Below, one piece after another: positions 31,537 to 42,645 of a stretch of 64,000 nucleotides of DNA. The position numbers and the translations under genes were made by a program. The notes beneath the pieces were generated by a model. That model searched no databases. It was not told the origin of the DNA and was given only the letters and a program-made list of their open reading frames with translations. The stretch's first letter is position 1. The number at the start of each line of letters is the position of its first letter. The stretch comes from Cannabis sativa. Taxonomy: Eukaryota > Streptophyta > Magnoliopsida > Rosales > Cannabaceae. The stretch spans positions 70,080,600 to 70,144,599 of the forward strand of contig NC_083602.1 of assembly GCF_029168945.1 (NCBI RefSeq), read 5' to 3'.

Positions 31537-34500
31537 CACTACTAGAAAATTGGGTTTTAGTGACACACATTGAGTAACTCTAAAAGTCTACAGTGACACT
31601 TCAACACGCGTCACTAATGAGGCTGACTGGAAAAGTAGTTTTTAGTGACGCTCCAAACGTGTCACTTAATGCTTTTGCACTCATTGTCTGCGCGTCACTA
31701 TAGGGGTACAGTGTCAGGTTTTGTCAGACTAGAAAAGCAACAACCACTTACATGGAGTGTCACTATATCCTATTTTTCTTTTTTTATTAATATTTTTAGA
31801 GATATAGTGACACACCAAAAGTGCCTCTACATTATATATTTTTTTAAAAAAATATATAATAATTAATTATTTTAATTCAAATTTTATATATTATAAATAA
31901 TAATTTATATTAATTATATACAAATACAATTAAATATAACAATAGTAATTTTAATTGACTAAATATAAAATTTATATAAATTAGACCATTATAATAATTC
32001 ACGTCAACACAACTAATAAATATTACATATTAATTCATTATACCAATAAATTCATAACTATAAAATTATATAATAACTATTGGTCTATTAAAACAAAAAA
32101 ACAACTAAATAACCGATAACATATCACTTGTCCATTGGTCTATTAAAATAAAAAAAACAACTAACGTCAGTAAGTTTGAATAACCGATAACATCTCACTT
32201 GCCCAATGCTCTTTCACTTCATCAATTTATTCTTCTGTATAATTTGCATCACTGAACTACAAAATTTAAAGATAAATAATATATCAATTAAAGTTATCAT
32301 CATATGCATTCTTGATAATAATAATAATAATAATAATAATGTATGACATATTTATATAGTTTGTATGTTAATGTACCTCGGCCAAAAAGTGTTTCCGGTT
32401 CAAAGCTTGAATTAAATCTTTCATCATCTTCACTACATAATATCCACATTCGGTGTCTTCCAGTTGATGTGGACACTAAAGATTTTTCTTCAAATTAACA
32501 AAGATCTTAATAAAATATAATTTAAATTTTTTTTTAAAAAAAAAAGAATACGTACAGTTGGGCGTCGAACTTTTAGCTTCGGTGGAATTTGTTTCCTTAT
32601 AGCCCTGTATTAAGTTTGAAATGTCAATGTGACCGTCTCTCTAATATCAGGTCGATTACTCAATTGTGAGTTTTTAGGATCCATGTAACATAACCAATAA
32701 GAGTCAGGCACCAATAATATCAACATCAAATTCTCACTACATAATCCATCTATTATAGCAAACAAATAATTTAAACAATTCAATCAACATGCAATAAGTT
32801 TTCATCCTTATACCACCGCAACACAATCAAATTTTCGCAGAACCTACTTCACTAAGGGATACAAGTTAGAAACCTTCCGTTATCACCGCAATACACAATT
32901 AATATTCAAACCGACTTCACTATGGATGAATATTTATGATATTCAAACTCCTCTAACATTGGTATAATATTAATTAACATAAAAAAACTAATATGCACAC
33001 GTACCTCTTCTAATTTAAAATGATCACGTTAACTTTGTAACAATCCTTGCTAGTAACCAAAACACTAATAATAACATTGAAAAAAACTATTAAAATAGGT
33101 AATAGAAATGACAATCATCATGATCAAGCTAATAATAATAATAATAATAAAAAGTATAGTTTTCTTTGCTTATTATTTTCTTTCTTATGTTTGAGATTTG
33201 AAAATAGCACTAGAAAATTATTATTTTCCAATAAAGTAATGATAAGAGAGGAGACAACATAGTATTAAACAAAATTTCATGTACACTTTCACTATCAAAA
33301 AAGGTCAAAACTTTATTAGCTTTTCTATTATTTTATTAAAACTAAAATTATAATTTATAATATTTATTTTCTAAAAGATTTTTATCATGCTAAAAAATAT
33401 TTTAATTTTCATATTTAGATTAAAGCTCTAGATACAAAATAGAGTATACCCAAATTTTAATTAATTTTTTACTCTTTCAATTTTTTTGAGCTTGTACTCA
33501 ACAAATTAAATTTTAAAATAATCTAAAATAACAAAAGAAAAAAACATAAATAAAAAACAACATAAATAATCTGAAATTAAAAAACAAAATTATATTTAGA
33601 TTCAAGTTTTAAATGTAAAATTAGGGTATACCTAAATTTTCTATTTTGAAATAATCTAAAATAACAAAAAAAAACATAAATAAAAAAAATAACATAAATA
33701 ATCTAAAATTAAAAAAAAAATTATATTTAGATTCAAGTTTTAAATACAAAATTAGGGTATACTTAAATTTTAACTAATTTTTTTATCTTGCAATTTTTTT
33801 GAGGTTACATACAACCCACATTATTTTAACATAATCTGAAATGAAAAAAAAAATAAACGAAAAATGAAAATTAAAAAAAGATAAAATTGTTACCTGGCAT
33901 GGAGGAGCACGCAGCGCCTAAGATGGAGGAGCACCGGTCTCCGCCTGAGAGGGAGGAGCTCTGCGCTGGCCTGAGATGAAGAAGAAAAAAAAACTAAATA
34001 TTTATAAAAAGAAACTAAACAAAATAAAAAACCATTACACTTACCTCCTTTGACCTTTGGAAGATAGTCTTTGATCTTGGAGGGTATCGCCGGTAGCAGG
34101 AACAAATTTTTTTTGGGTCTGAGTGGCTGGTATTGTGTGGGAGCAGTGGCCTGGTATGGTGGAGCTATTTTTTTAGGGGAGAAGCAAGCATATTGAGACG
34201 ATATAATAAGGATGAAATAAAATGGGATTAGGGCTGATATGTATTTTCTTTTTTTTTTAAATAAAATGGTATATGGTGACGCGCAAAGGGTGTGAGCAAG
34301 CATGTTTCCCCACGTTTTTTGCGCGTCACAAAAGCTACATGGCTTTAGTGACGCGCAGAAAACGTGGGGAAACACGTTTGCTGACACGCGTGGCACGTCT
34401 CCATAGGCCATGGTTTTTTTTTTAATTTAATTTTTAAAAAATTATATATTTTGACTTTTAGTATTTAGTGACACTCCATATTTTCAGTGACACACATTTC

Positions 34501-34629
34501 GCGTAATAAACACTGAACATTTAGAGTCTAATGTTGTGTGTCACTAAAAGACACTCTTAATTTTTTAGTGACCTACACTTTTATGAGTGTCACTATATGG
34601 TGTCACTAAAATCCTAATTTCTAGTAGTG
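31537..34629. mobile_element. Non-autonomous CACTA (CMC/En-Spm) transposon
   Basis: 3093 bp, ends CACTACTAGAAAATTGGGTT and its inverted counterpart (...AATTTCTAGTAGTG), flanked by AAA on both sides (31534-31536, 34630-34632), the 3-bp duplication of CACTA elements. Removing it restores the collinear Tekay frame. Both ends are packed with GTGAC/GTCAC motifs in direct and inverted order, the expected transposase-binding subterminal arrays. The interior is AT-rich with no TNPD or TNPA-like coding region. (TAA)n tracts lie at about 32314-32340 and 33129-33150. It must depend on transposase made elsewhere. Confidence 0.92.
34295..34382. repeat. Long hairpin in the CACTA right subterminal region
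   Basis: Arms of 35 bp (34295-34329 and 34348-34382) pair almost completely around an 18-bp loop. Both arms contain TTTCCCCACGTTTT or its complement and a GCGCGTCAC box. Confidence 0.85.
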
Positions 34630-35012
34630 AAAGGCATTAAACGTTTTGGTAAGAAAGGGAAGCTTAGCCCGAGGTTCATTGGACCTTTTGAAATTCTCGT
34701 GAGGATAGGGCAAGTGGTGTACAGGTTGGCTATGCCCCCAGCGCTAGCAGCTGTACATGATGTGTTCCATGTTTCAATGCTTCGGAAATATGTCTTAGAC
34801 TCGTCCCATACTCTGAGTTATGAGGCATTGGAACTTCAGCTAGATTTGTCATATGAGGAACAACAGTGCAAATACTTGATAGAAGAGAAAAAGTCTTGAG
34901 AAGCAAGACGGTTGCACTGGTCAAAGTATTGTGGAGAAACAGTAAAGTGGAAGAGGCAACCTGGGAACTTGAGACGGATATGCAGCAGAAATATCCGGAG
35001 TTGTTCAGGTAA
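34630..35012 (+). pseudogene. Tekay-A integrase C-terminus and chromodomain
   Basis: Resumes after the CACTA insertion. [20 protein letters not shown] and [13 protein letters not shown] form the integrase C-terminal part, followed by a degraded chromodomain that in Tekay-B includes [16 protein letters not shown]. The chromodomain would direct integration to marked chromatin. The frame breaks at TGA near 34897, and the remaining codons continue in another frame to TAA at 35010-35012, just before the polypurine tract. Confidence 0.85.
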
Positions 35013-35044
35013 ATTTCGGGACGAAATTTCTATAAGGGGGTAAT

Positions 35045-37360
35045 TGTAATACCCTAGATTTAAGAAATGGATTAGCAAAACCCTAACTAGATAATTATGT
35101 ATAATTGAGGAAATTATATTATTATATAATTTAATATATGAGAATTTATATGATTTATGCTATGTTAAGACCCCGTTAGTGAGCAGGGGCATTTTAGTAA
35201 TTTTGACCCGAGAAAGGTAAAATAGTGAACTTAATTTATTAACGTGCTTATGGGACTATATTATTATATAGTATGCCTGTGTTGTCTTTTTCAAGTGTGT
35301 TCTGACAGGTTGGCGCGGTATAGTCACAACCGGGTATTTTGGGCCGAACCGGGTTCGGGCCCGAAATGCAATATTGGATTGAAATATTGGCATTTTATTT
35401 GACAGTGAGAAATCTGAATTTTATTTGAAAAGAAATGAGCAAGAAATGTCATTTTTACCCTTGTATGTGTGTGGGTATGTTATTTAGCCTTAGGGGCAAT
35501 TTGGTCTTTTGACCTTTATTTGACAATTGATAAAAGATGAGTTTTGAGAAAATAAAATAGAATTTTTTTAGACTTTGGTTCCCCTCATACCCAACCCCTC
35601 TCTCTCTCTCTCTCAAACCCTCTTGCTTTTCAAAGTTTGATTGTTGGGTGAATTGTTTGGATTTGGCCAAAAGTGAAGCTTTGAGATTGTGAATCTTTGA
35701 GCTTGGAATTAAGGTAGTTTTTCTATTGTTTTTATTCGAAATTCATGCTGAAATTCTTGCTGAGTTCATTATGGAAAAAACATGTTTTGGGTTGTTTTGC
35801 TCTTGATTTTCATGTAAGAGGAGTGAGTGTTAATTTTGATTAGATTAATGTTAGAAGATTCATGCTAGGAACTTTTATGATGATATTGATTATTTTGATT
35901 GGTTAAGGTGTGATTTGATGCTTTAATTTCTGGGGTTATGTTCTGAAATTTTTAGGCAAATATTATTGATTTAAATGCTTTGATAATTGATGTTCAACTT
36001 GATGATTATGGTGAGATTGCTTGATATTTCCTTTTTGTGTATCTTTGGTATCAAGTTAGCTTGGTTTATTTTGATTTAAAAATTTGAGTTTATGAATGGT
36101 TTTGGTTGAATTTTGGGTATGGTTTGATTGAAATTTGAATTTATGGAAAAGTTAGCATTTTTAGGCCTTAAAATGGGGTTTTTGGGTGTTCTGAACCCAG
36201 TCGCCGCAACAGGATTTTTGGCCATCGCAACTGGGTTTGGTAGTGAGAAAGTCCGTTTTTCCCAATTTTGTTTTGGCCATAACTTTTGACTCGAGACTCC
36301 GTTTAGGACGTTCTTTATATTGTTGGAAAGCTTGTTCCGAGCTCTTTTTTATTATCTGTATTTTGAATGCCAACTTTATATTTTGTGAAAGTGAAATTAG
36401 GGATTAACCCTATTTGTGAAATCCCAGGTTGTGTGACTAGGATTACCGGCACCTGATCAGGAGCACCCAGGGGTTTGGAATCTCTGTTATTGCGGGACAA
36501 TAGGTAAGACAGTAGTTTGCACGTAGAGTATGCGCGGTGGCCCTTGTGTTGAATATGATATATGTGAGTAATTGTAACCGGGATTAGGGTTATTACCCTA
36601 ATATGAGCGGTTAATAGCCTAGGGTTATTACCCTAGTGATATAAGTTGAGTAAATGCTATGCCATGCTAAGTATATAATTATATTGAGATTTAAGGGTTA
36701 TGCGTTTAAGGCATAATTGGGTTGGACTCGGTAACCATAATCAAGATGAACCATTCTAAGGCCTTATTGTATTTAGACGTGTGAGAGCAACACGTAGGTC
36801 TATGCCACGTAGACATAAATAGACGTGTGAGAGTAACACGTAGGTTTACGTCACGTAAACATAAACAGGCATGTGAGCCCAATATGTAGCTCTGTGACAC
36901 ACAAACAGATTGAAATGGCATTACTTCTTATTTATATGATGAGCATATTATTGATATATTTTATACTATCTTTCTGGGCTTGGCACACGGGTGCTCTACT
37001 GTCCAGGAAAGGGTAAGACTGTTGTTGATCAACCATGAGTGCAGCAGCTGGATGAAGAATGTACATGTTCGGGCCACACTAGACCAAGCGGGTTGGGGTC
37101 TACCAGTGATGTATTTTGAGACTCTGTTTTGCCGCTTAGGTCGGCCAAAGGAAAAGAACTTGTAATAGTGTTTTGTAAATACTTTTGGGATCCCAACTTT
37201 TGTAACTTTTAAATTATAAGGTTTAAATTATTACAAGTTATTTTCATTCTGTTTATTAATAAAGTTTAATTTCCGCGCTTATTTTACTAGTAATCCCGAT
37301 TAGGGGATTATGGTTTCATAAGTTTATTGGGTAGCGTGCCTAATTATTTAGCGCGTTACA
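35045..37360 (+). repeat. 3' LTR of Tekay-A (TGTAATACCC...GCGTTACA)
   Basis: 2316 bp, preceded by the polypurine tract AAGGGGG. A (TC)n run lies near 35598-35614 in the likely leader. Near-palindromic tandem units lie at 36773-36905. The LTR end resembles the Tekay-B LTR end (GTTACA). Confidence 0.82.
36773..36905. repeat. Three tandem units with small hairpins in the Tekay-A LTR
   Basis: Period about 45-50 bp. Cores read ACGTGTGAGAGCAACACGT, ACGTGTGAGAGTAACACGT and GCATGTGAGCCCAATATGT: a 6-bp stem, a 7-base loop and a less perfect third copy. A second small inverted repeat (GTCTATGCCACGTAGAC and relatives) follows the first two cores. Confidence 0.8.
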
Positions 37361-37461
37361 TTAGGGGTGTTCAATAAAATTTACAAACCTCCCTACCCGA
37401 ATAAACAACCCAAACCAAACCGAATAAACTGACAAAAGATACAACCCAAAATAATATAATG

Positions 37462-37470
37462 AAAATCCAA
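37462..37470. repeat. Left target duplication of LINE2 (AAAATCCAA)
   Basis: Repeated at 42014-42022, overlapping the end of the A tail. Confidence 0.8.
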
Positions 37471-37497
37471 GCCGCGCGGTATTCGTAAGAGAACTGG

Positions 37498-37873
37498 CGA
37501 AGATCTTATTAAAGAGGCAATGCTGAATTCAATGGAAGAAAGGGCTTGTAAAGCTAGATTCATGGAAATTGAATTCAACTTGATGGACAATACAGGGTCA
37601 CTAATAGACGTCCCGATTGCCTTTGATGATGGCTGTATCAAACAGAATAAAGGAGTTCGAGAGAAGAGAAGGAAATTTGTGTCAAAATCCAGCAACCATC
37701 ACAAAGCGAAACACGGGGAATCTGTTGAGAGCAGGGATCAAACAAAAGGGAAAATGATCTCCGGATCAAGATTTGACGTTCTTACTGGGAAAGTTTCACA
37801 ACATTGTGATTCAACCTTGGAGCAGAATTATGAAGCGGCAAACTCTGCATTGCAGGGTCGCCGAGAACAATAA
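37498..37873 (+). pseudogene. LINE2 ORF1 C-terminal remnant
   Basis: Open from about 37498 to TAA at 37871. Highly charged, Lys/Arg-rich with SGSRFDVLTG near the end, a SRFxxL pattern common at the tail of plant LINE ORF1 proteins (RNA-binding, normally with a CCHC knuckle). The N-terminal part and any zinc knuckle are lost by 5' truncation. It overlaps the start of ORF2 (about 37868) by a few bases. Confidence 0.6.
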
Positions 37874-40800
37874 ATTCCCTTATTTGGAATGTCCAAGGGC
37901 TTGGCAACCCTTAGACTGTTTCGGCTCTTGCCACACATGTCAAAGAATTCAATACTGGATTAGTTTTTCTATCCGAAACTCGATCAAGAAGTGCTTACAT
38001 GGAAACAATTCGTGTTCGACTGGGTTTTAAGGGTTGTTTCTGTGTTGATGCAAAAGGCAAAAGTGGGGGGGGGGGGGGGGGTTAGCCCTCCTTTGGAAGG
38101 CTCCTTTTTCTGTGCGGATAAAGTCTTTCAATGATTTCCATATTGTTGCTTGGATCAATACGGATGAAGACTTTAACTGGTGCTTTATAGGATTCTATGG
38201 GGACCCCGATCCCTCTCAAGGAAGACACTCGTGGACCCTGCTGGAACGATTAGCATGAAGATATATTGGGCCTCGGTTATGCGGTGGCGATTTCAATGAG
38301 ATTAGAGGCCTTCATGAGAAATAAGGAGGGGGTGGAAAGCCTGGTTACTCAATGAAATTTTTTTAATAATGCTATTGATGTTTGTGCTTTAAGGGAACTG
38401 GAGTTTGAGGGCAGCAACTTTACATGGTGTAATGGAAGGCGGAAAAACATGATTTTTGAGAGATTAGAGAGAGTCATGGCAAATAATAAATGGTTGAATC
38501 ATTATGTAATTGCCAAAGTTAAACATTTTAGTCGTTGGTGTTCCGATCATTGTCCTCTATTCGTGACTTGTAAAGCCATTCCAACAGATGACAATCAGCG
38601 ACAAACATGGGGGTATCGACTTCACTATGAAAGTGCTTGGGCCGATAAAGAAGAATGCCATAGGATCATTAAGGAGATTTGGGAGGAGGGCAGAATTATT
38701 AGTTCAGTAAAAGAACTAGGTAGCAGGATGGATATTTGTGGAGAAGTGTTGGGTCAATGGAACAAACAGCAAAGAAGAGAAAGCCAAGCTCGAATCAAAG
38801 AATGAAAAAAAGAAGTAGAAATATCTCGGGATCATTCAAACCAAGGCTTTACCCGATTGAAAGAAAGGGAGAGAAACCTGAATGGACAGTTAGCAAAAGA
38901 GGAACTCTTTTGGAAACAACGCAGTAGGGCGATTTGGCTTGCTCATGGAGACCGAAACACAAGATACTTTCACCAAAAGGCGTCTTCTCGTAGGAAGAAA
39001 AATATGATCCATGGCCTTTTTGATCAGAATCTGAACTGCCTGAGCTCTAAAGAAAAGATTGAGAAGACCATTTGTGACCATTTTTCAGGATCTTTTTTCA
39101 GTCAAGGACCCCAAGTGCGACATCATGGCTCACCTCCAACGTTTTGTTCCTTCACGACTTAGTAGAAGACAAAATGAATTCCTCCTTGCTGAGTTTACGG
39201 CTACTGATGTTCTCCAAGCTTTGAAGCAAATTAATCCGTTGAAGGCTCCTGGAGTGGATGGGATGCCTCGGTTGTTCTATGAGCATCATTGGCAAGTTAT
39301 AGGTTCGAATGTAACCAAAATTTGCTTGGATATTATCAACAATCATGCGGATTGCAGATCAATAAAGAAGAGCCTCCTCTGCCTCATTCTGAAAATCAAA
39401 AAACCACACAAAGTGGCTGACTTCTGCCCAATAAGTCTCTGCAATGTCAGCTATAAAATTGTTGTGAAATGTCTTGCCAATAGAATGAAAGATAGCTTGA
39501 AGTTGGTCATCTCGAAAAATCAAAGCGTATTTATTCGAGGTCGGCTCATTCAGGATAATGCCATATTGGGGTTCGAAAGTCTCCATTGTATGAAAAAAGG
39601 TCGTTTTGGAAATGGGAAAAAGATGGCGCTTAAACTAGACATGTCCGAAGATTATGATAGAGTCGGGCGGTAGTTTTTAGAAGCAATGATGCTTTGTTTG
39701 CGTTATGGCAAGCGATGGGTGGATAAAATTATGAACTGTATCACATCGGTCTCCTTCTCCGTCCTTGTGAATGGGGAAGTTAGTGGTCTTATTCAGCCCC
39801 ACCGTGACCTTCGCCAAGGCGATCCCCTCTCTCCCTATATGTTTCTCCTCTACTCGAAAGATTTCTCTTGCCTCATTCAAGAAGCTGAAAGAGCGGATAG
39901 AATCCACGGTATCAAGTTTTGAAGAGAGGGTATCATATTATCTCACCTCTTCTTCGCCGATGACAATTTTGTGTTCCTTGATGCAACACCAACCGAATGT
40001 AGATGTATGAAGTCCATATTAGAAGAATACTCATTTCTGTCTGGACAACAAATAAATCTCATGAAATCGGATCTATGTGTTGGAAGTAGGATAAAGGAAG
40101 CAGATGGAATTATGCTTGCGACTGATCTTGGGGTTAAACTAGTGGACTGCCACACTAAATATCTTGGGTTGCCGGCTACAGTTAGGAGAAGGAAAAAGGA
40201 AGTTTTTGATTCCATTCGCACCAAGATTTCGGATAAACTTCAAGGTTGGAAAGCCAGCTTATTCTCCCAAGCGGATAGGGAAGTACTCATAAAAGTTGTA
40301 ATTCAGGCCATCCCAACTTACGTAATGAGTTGTTTTTGCCTTCCGAAGGAGCTAATTAAGGACATTCATGCAATGATGGCGAGATTTTGGTGGGGTTCAT
40401 CTGAGTCTAAGAATAAAATTCATTGGGGGAAATGGGACAAACTTTGCAAACCAAAGGATAAAGGAGGAATGGGTTTCAAAAACATGGAGAAATTTAACAA
40501 TCCTTATTAGCGAAGCAAGGGTGGAAGATAATAAACCATCCTCATTCATTGCTGGCCCGTGTCCTTACAAACTCTACACTCTTAGAAGCTAAACTTGGAG
40601 GATTTAGTTCCTTTATGTGGCGAAGCATTTTATGGGGTCGGAAAATAATTGAAAAGGGTGTTCGTTGGAGGGTCCAATCAGGTAGAGGGGTGCGCATTAA
40701 TGAAGACAAATGGCTGCCTCGTCCATCCACTTTCTCTCTTTGCACTCAAGCAAAAGTTAATCATGGGGCCAGTTTGGATCAAATGAAGGATGTTGAAGGT

Positions 40801-41975
40801 TCTTCGAAACAAGATACTATAGATCAAACCTTCCACCCGGATGATGTCCCCCTTATTCTAGGTATGGCCCCTTGCTTTAATAATGCTAATGATGATTTAG
40901 TGTGGCACTACACCCCGAACGACATATACACGGTGAGTAGTGGTTATAAAGTGGCTGCCTTCAGTGAGATAGAAGCAGGCCCATCCTCGGATGAGATCAC
41001 TAGGAAATGGTGGAACGAGATATGGAAGTTGGAGATTCTCCTAAAGTTTGAAATTTTATTTGGCGTATCTGTAATGGCTGGCTCCCCGTTCACATGGTTC
41101 TTCAGTCTCAGGGCATGAAGATTGAGCCGTTATGTTGCTGGTGTGGGGCAGAGGAAGAAACAATTGAACATGGGCTATGGTTTTCCCCATCAGTTACTGA
41201 TATATGGCAAAAATTTTCGATGTGGAAAGTAATCAAAATGTGCCGAGGTGAAACTAAGGACATGCTTATGAACATAAAGCAGCGAACAAACAAAGCAGAT
41301 TTTCTAATTTTCATCATTCTCTCTTGGCTCATTTGGAATAGGAGGAACGAAAAAAGACTCAACATTCATCTTCTTCCTAACACTTTATGGTGCAGGTGGG
41401 CTCAATTGGAAATGGATTATTTGCTTCATAACAATTCTATAAGGGACAACCATCTGAAGCAGACTCCCACAACAGACAGTGGTTGGGAACCTCCTCACCC
41501 CGGGACATATTGCATTAACAGTGATGCTAGTGTTCCTTGTACAAAAGTGAAACGCGGCTTGGGAGCTGTTATCCGAAACCATACTGGTGAAGTTGTGGCT
41601 GTTGAAATCAAGCAGATCAGGGGCTCTTGCACGGTGGAATTGGCGGAGGTTTTGGCTATAAGAATGAGGATTCATCTTGCTTCCAAAGTGAAGGCCTACC
41701 CGTTCATTATCCAAACTGACTGTCTTCGGGCAGTGAGCTATTTGAATGGAGATTATCAAGCCAAAACGGACTGGAGCGCGCTGCTTGATGACATCCGAGA
41801 CTCCCCTGCTTTTGGCCATTGTGTTGTAGTGAAGCACATAAAGAGGAAAAATAATATGGCTGCTCACTTGCTGGCCAAAGAGGCCTTGTCTTCAAATTGT
41901 AATAAGTTGTGGTTGGGAGATTATCCCCTCTGTGCGTTTGCCGGTTTAATGGCGGACTTGCCGAAACTTGTGTAA
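37868..41975 (+). pseudogene. LINE2 ORF2: endonuclease, reverse transcriptase, zinc region, RNase H
   Basis: Endonuclease first: NSLIWNVQGLGNP (Asn), VFLSETRS (Glu), GGDFNEI (Asp, Asn) and CSDHCPLFVTC (Asp-His), so the APE-type catalytic set is visible. [31 protein letters not shown], palm motif [12 protein letters not shown] (usually SKAYDRVEW), [12 protein letters not shown] and FADDNFVF (about 39955-39978). The zinc region has CCWCGAEEETIEH. RNase H (about 41520-41870) has SDASVPCTKVKRGLGAV, VELAEVLAI and QTDCLRAV. Stops near 37907, 38257, 38324 and 39671, frame shifts, and the poly-G run disable it. The final TAA is at 41973. Confidence 0.88.
38063..38081 (+). repeat. Run of 19 G inside the LINE2 endonuclease
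   Basis: Sits in a Gly-rich position (after VDAKGKSGG) and changes frame depending on length. It could form a G-quadruplex or be a sequencing/assembly error site. Confidence 0.9.
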
Positions 41976-42013
41976 TTCTTTGTTTGATAATAAAACATCT
42001 TTCAAAAAAAAAA

Positions 42014-42022
42014 AAAATCCAA
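42014..42022. repeat. Right target duplication of LINE2
   Basis: AAAATCCAA, identical to 37462-37470. Confidence 0.8.
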
Positions 42023-42645
42023 ACCGCCCAATGAATATATTGGGTGGTTTACAAATTATTCTAAACTGCCCAATTAACCCGAATAAACCGAATTAAACCG
42101 ATTTATATATTTTTTAATAAAAGTGTATATCTTATATTATATAAATTACATTTATTAGTTAAACTATTTTGTATTTAAAGTTTGGACATTTTAATTTTTA
42201 ACTTAAGACTTAGATTTTATAGTTAATAATTTTTAGTGTATTTGGATATTGAAGTTAAAGTTTAAAATCTATACCATATTATCACTTTTTTTATTATTTT
42301 ATTCAATTATTTAATATTTACTCAATTATATTTATCTTTTATTAAAGTTCTTAAAATTAATTTAAACTATAGCATTTTTTAGCTTGAAATATAAATAATA
42401 TATTTTTATTTTTTTAACTTTTATTACTTGAATTCTAGAAACTAACAATAATTAATAATTATAAAAAAAAATGAAGAACGGTTTGGACGGGTTAACCCGA
42501 CCAAACCGACAAAATCATTGGGCGGGTTGAACTTTTTCTAAATTTTCATTGGGTGGGTTGCGATTAAATTTTTGCAACTCAATATTTATATTGGGTTAAT
42601 AAAAATATGGTATAACCCGACTAAACCGACCGACGTACACCCCTA

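Larger units (their letters stand above)
29046..37360 (+). mobile_element. Tekay-A: 5'-truncated chromodomain-type Ty3/gypsy element
   Basis: Lacks the 5' LTR, gag and protease. It starts abruptly just upstream of reverse transcriptase and runs through RNase H, integrase and chromodomain to a polypurine tract AAGGGGG (35034-35040) and a 2316-bp 3' LTR. It is collinear with the complete Tekay-B at 54289-63729 but belongs to a different LTR subfamily. A CACTA element (31537-34629) splits the integrase C-terminal region. Confidence 0.88.
37471..42013 (+). mobile_element. LINE2: L1-type non-LTR retrotransposon, 5'-truncated within ORF1
   Basis: 4.5 kb with the end of ORF1, endonuclease, reverse transcriptase, zinc region and RNase H, an AATAAAA signal (41989-41995), a poly(A) tail (42004-42017) and a 9-bp target duplication. 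It is more complete than LINE1 and from a related but distinct family. It carries a 19-G run (38063-38081). Multiple stops and frame shifts make it inactive. Confidence 0.88.
37362..42645. mobile_element. hAT-like non-autonomous element split by LINE2
   Basis: Left end TAGGGGTGTTCA and right end the inverted TAGGGGTGTACG. Subterminal DNA on both sides is rich in AACCCGA/AAACCGA motifs, as in many plant hAT elements. Excluding LINE2, about 740 bp remain (37362-37470 and 42014-42645). No transposase. The expected 8-bp duplication is not visible (CGTTACAT versus TGAGTTAC), and the two flanks belong to different elements. Confidence 0.62.

Noticed and set aside
32314..33150. (TAA)n tracts considered as a satellite
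   Set aside because: Two short separate microsatellites in the CACTA interior, no higher-order array.
33890..34411. 173-codon minus-strand ORF inside the CACTA element
   Set aside because: Covers the subterminal repeats and hairpin, has low-complexity Ser/Phe composition and no transposase motif.
36773..36905. Regularly spaced repeats considered as a CRISPR-like array
   Set aside because: Three near-palindromic units inside a plant retrotransposon LTR, with no spacers of even length and no cas genes.
41385..41867. 160-codon minus-strand ORF
   Set aside because: Lies entirely opposite the LINE2 RNase H, whose catalytic motifs are on the plus strand.
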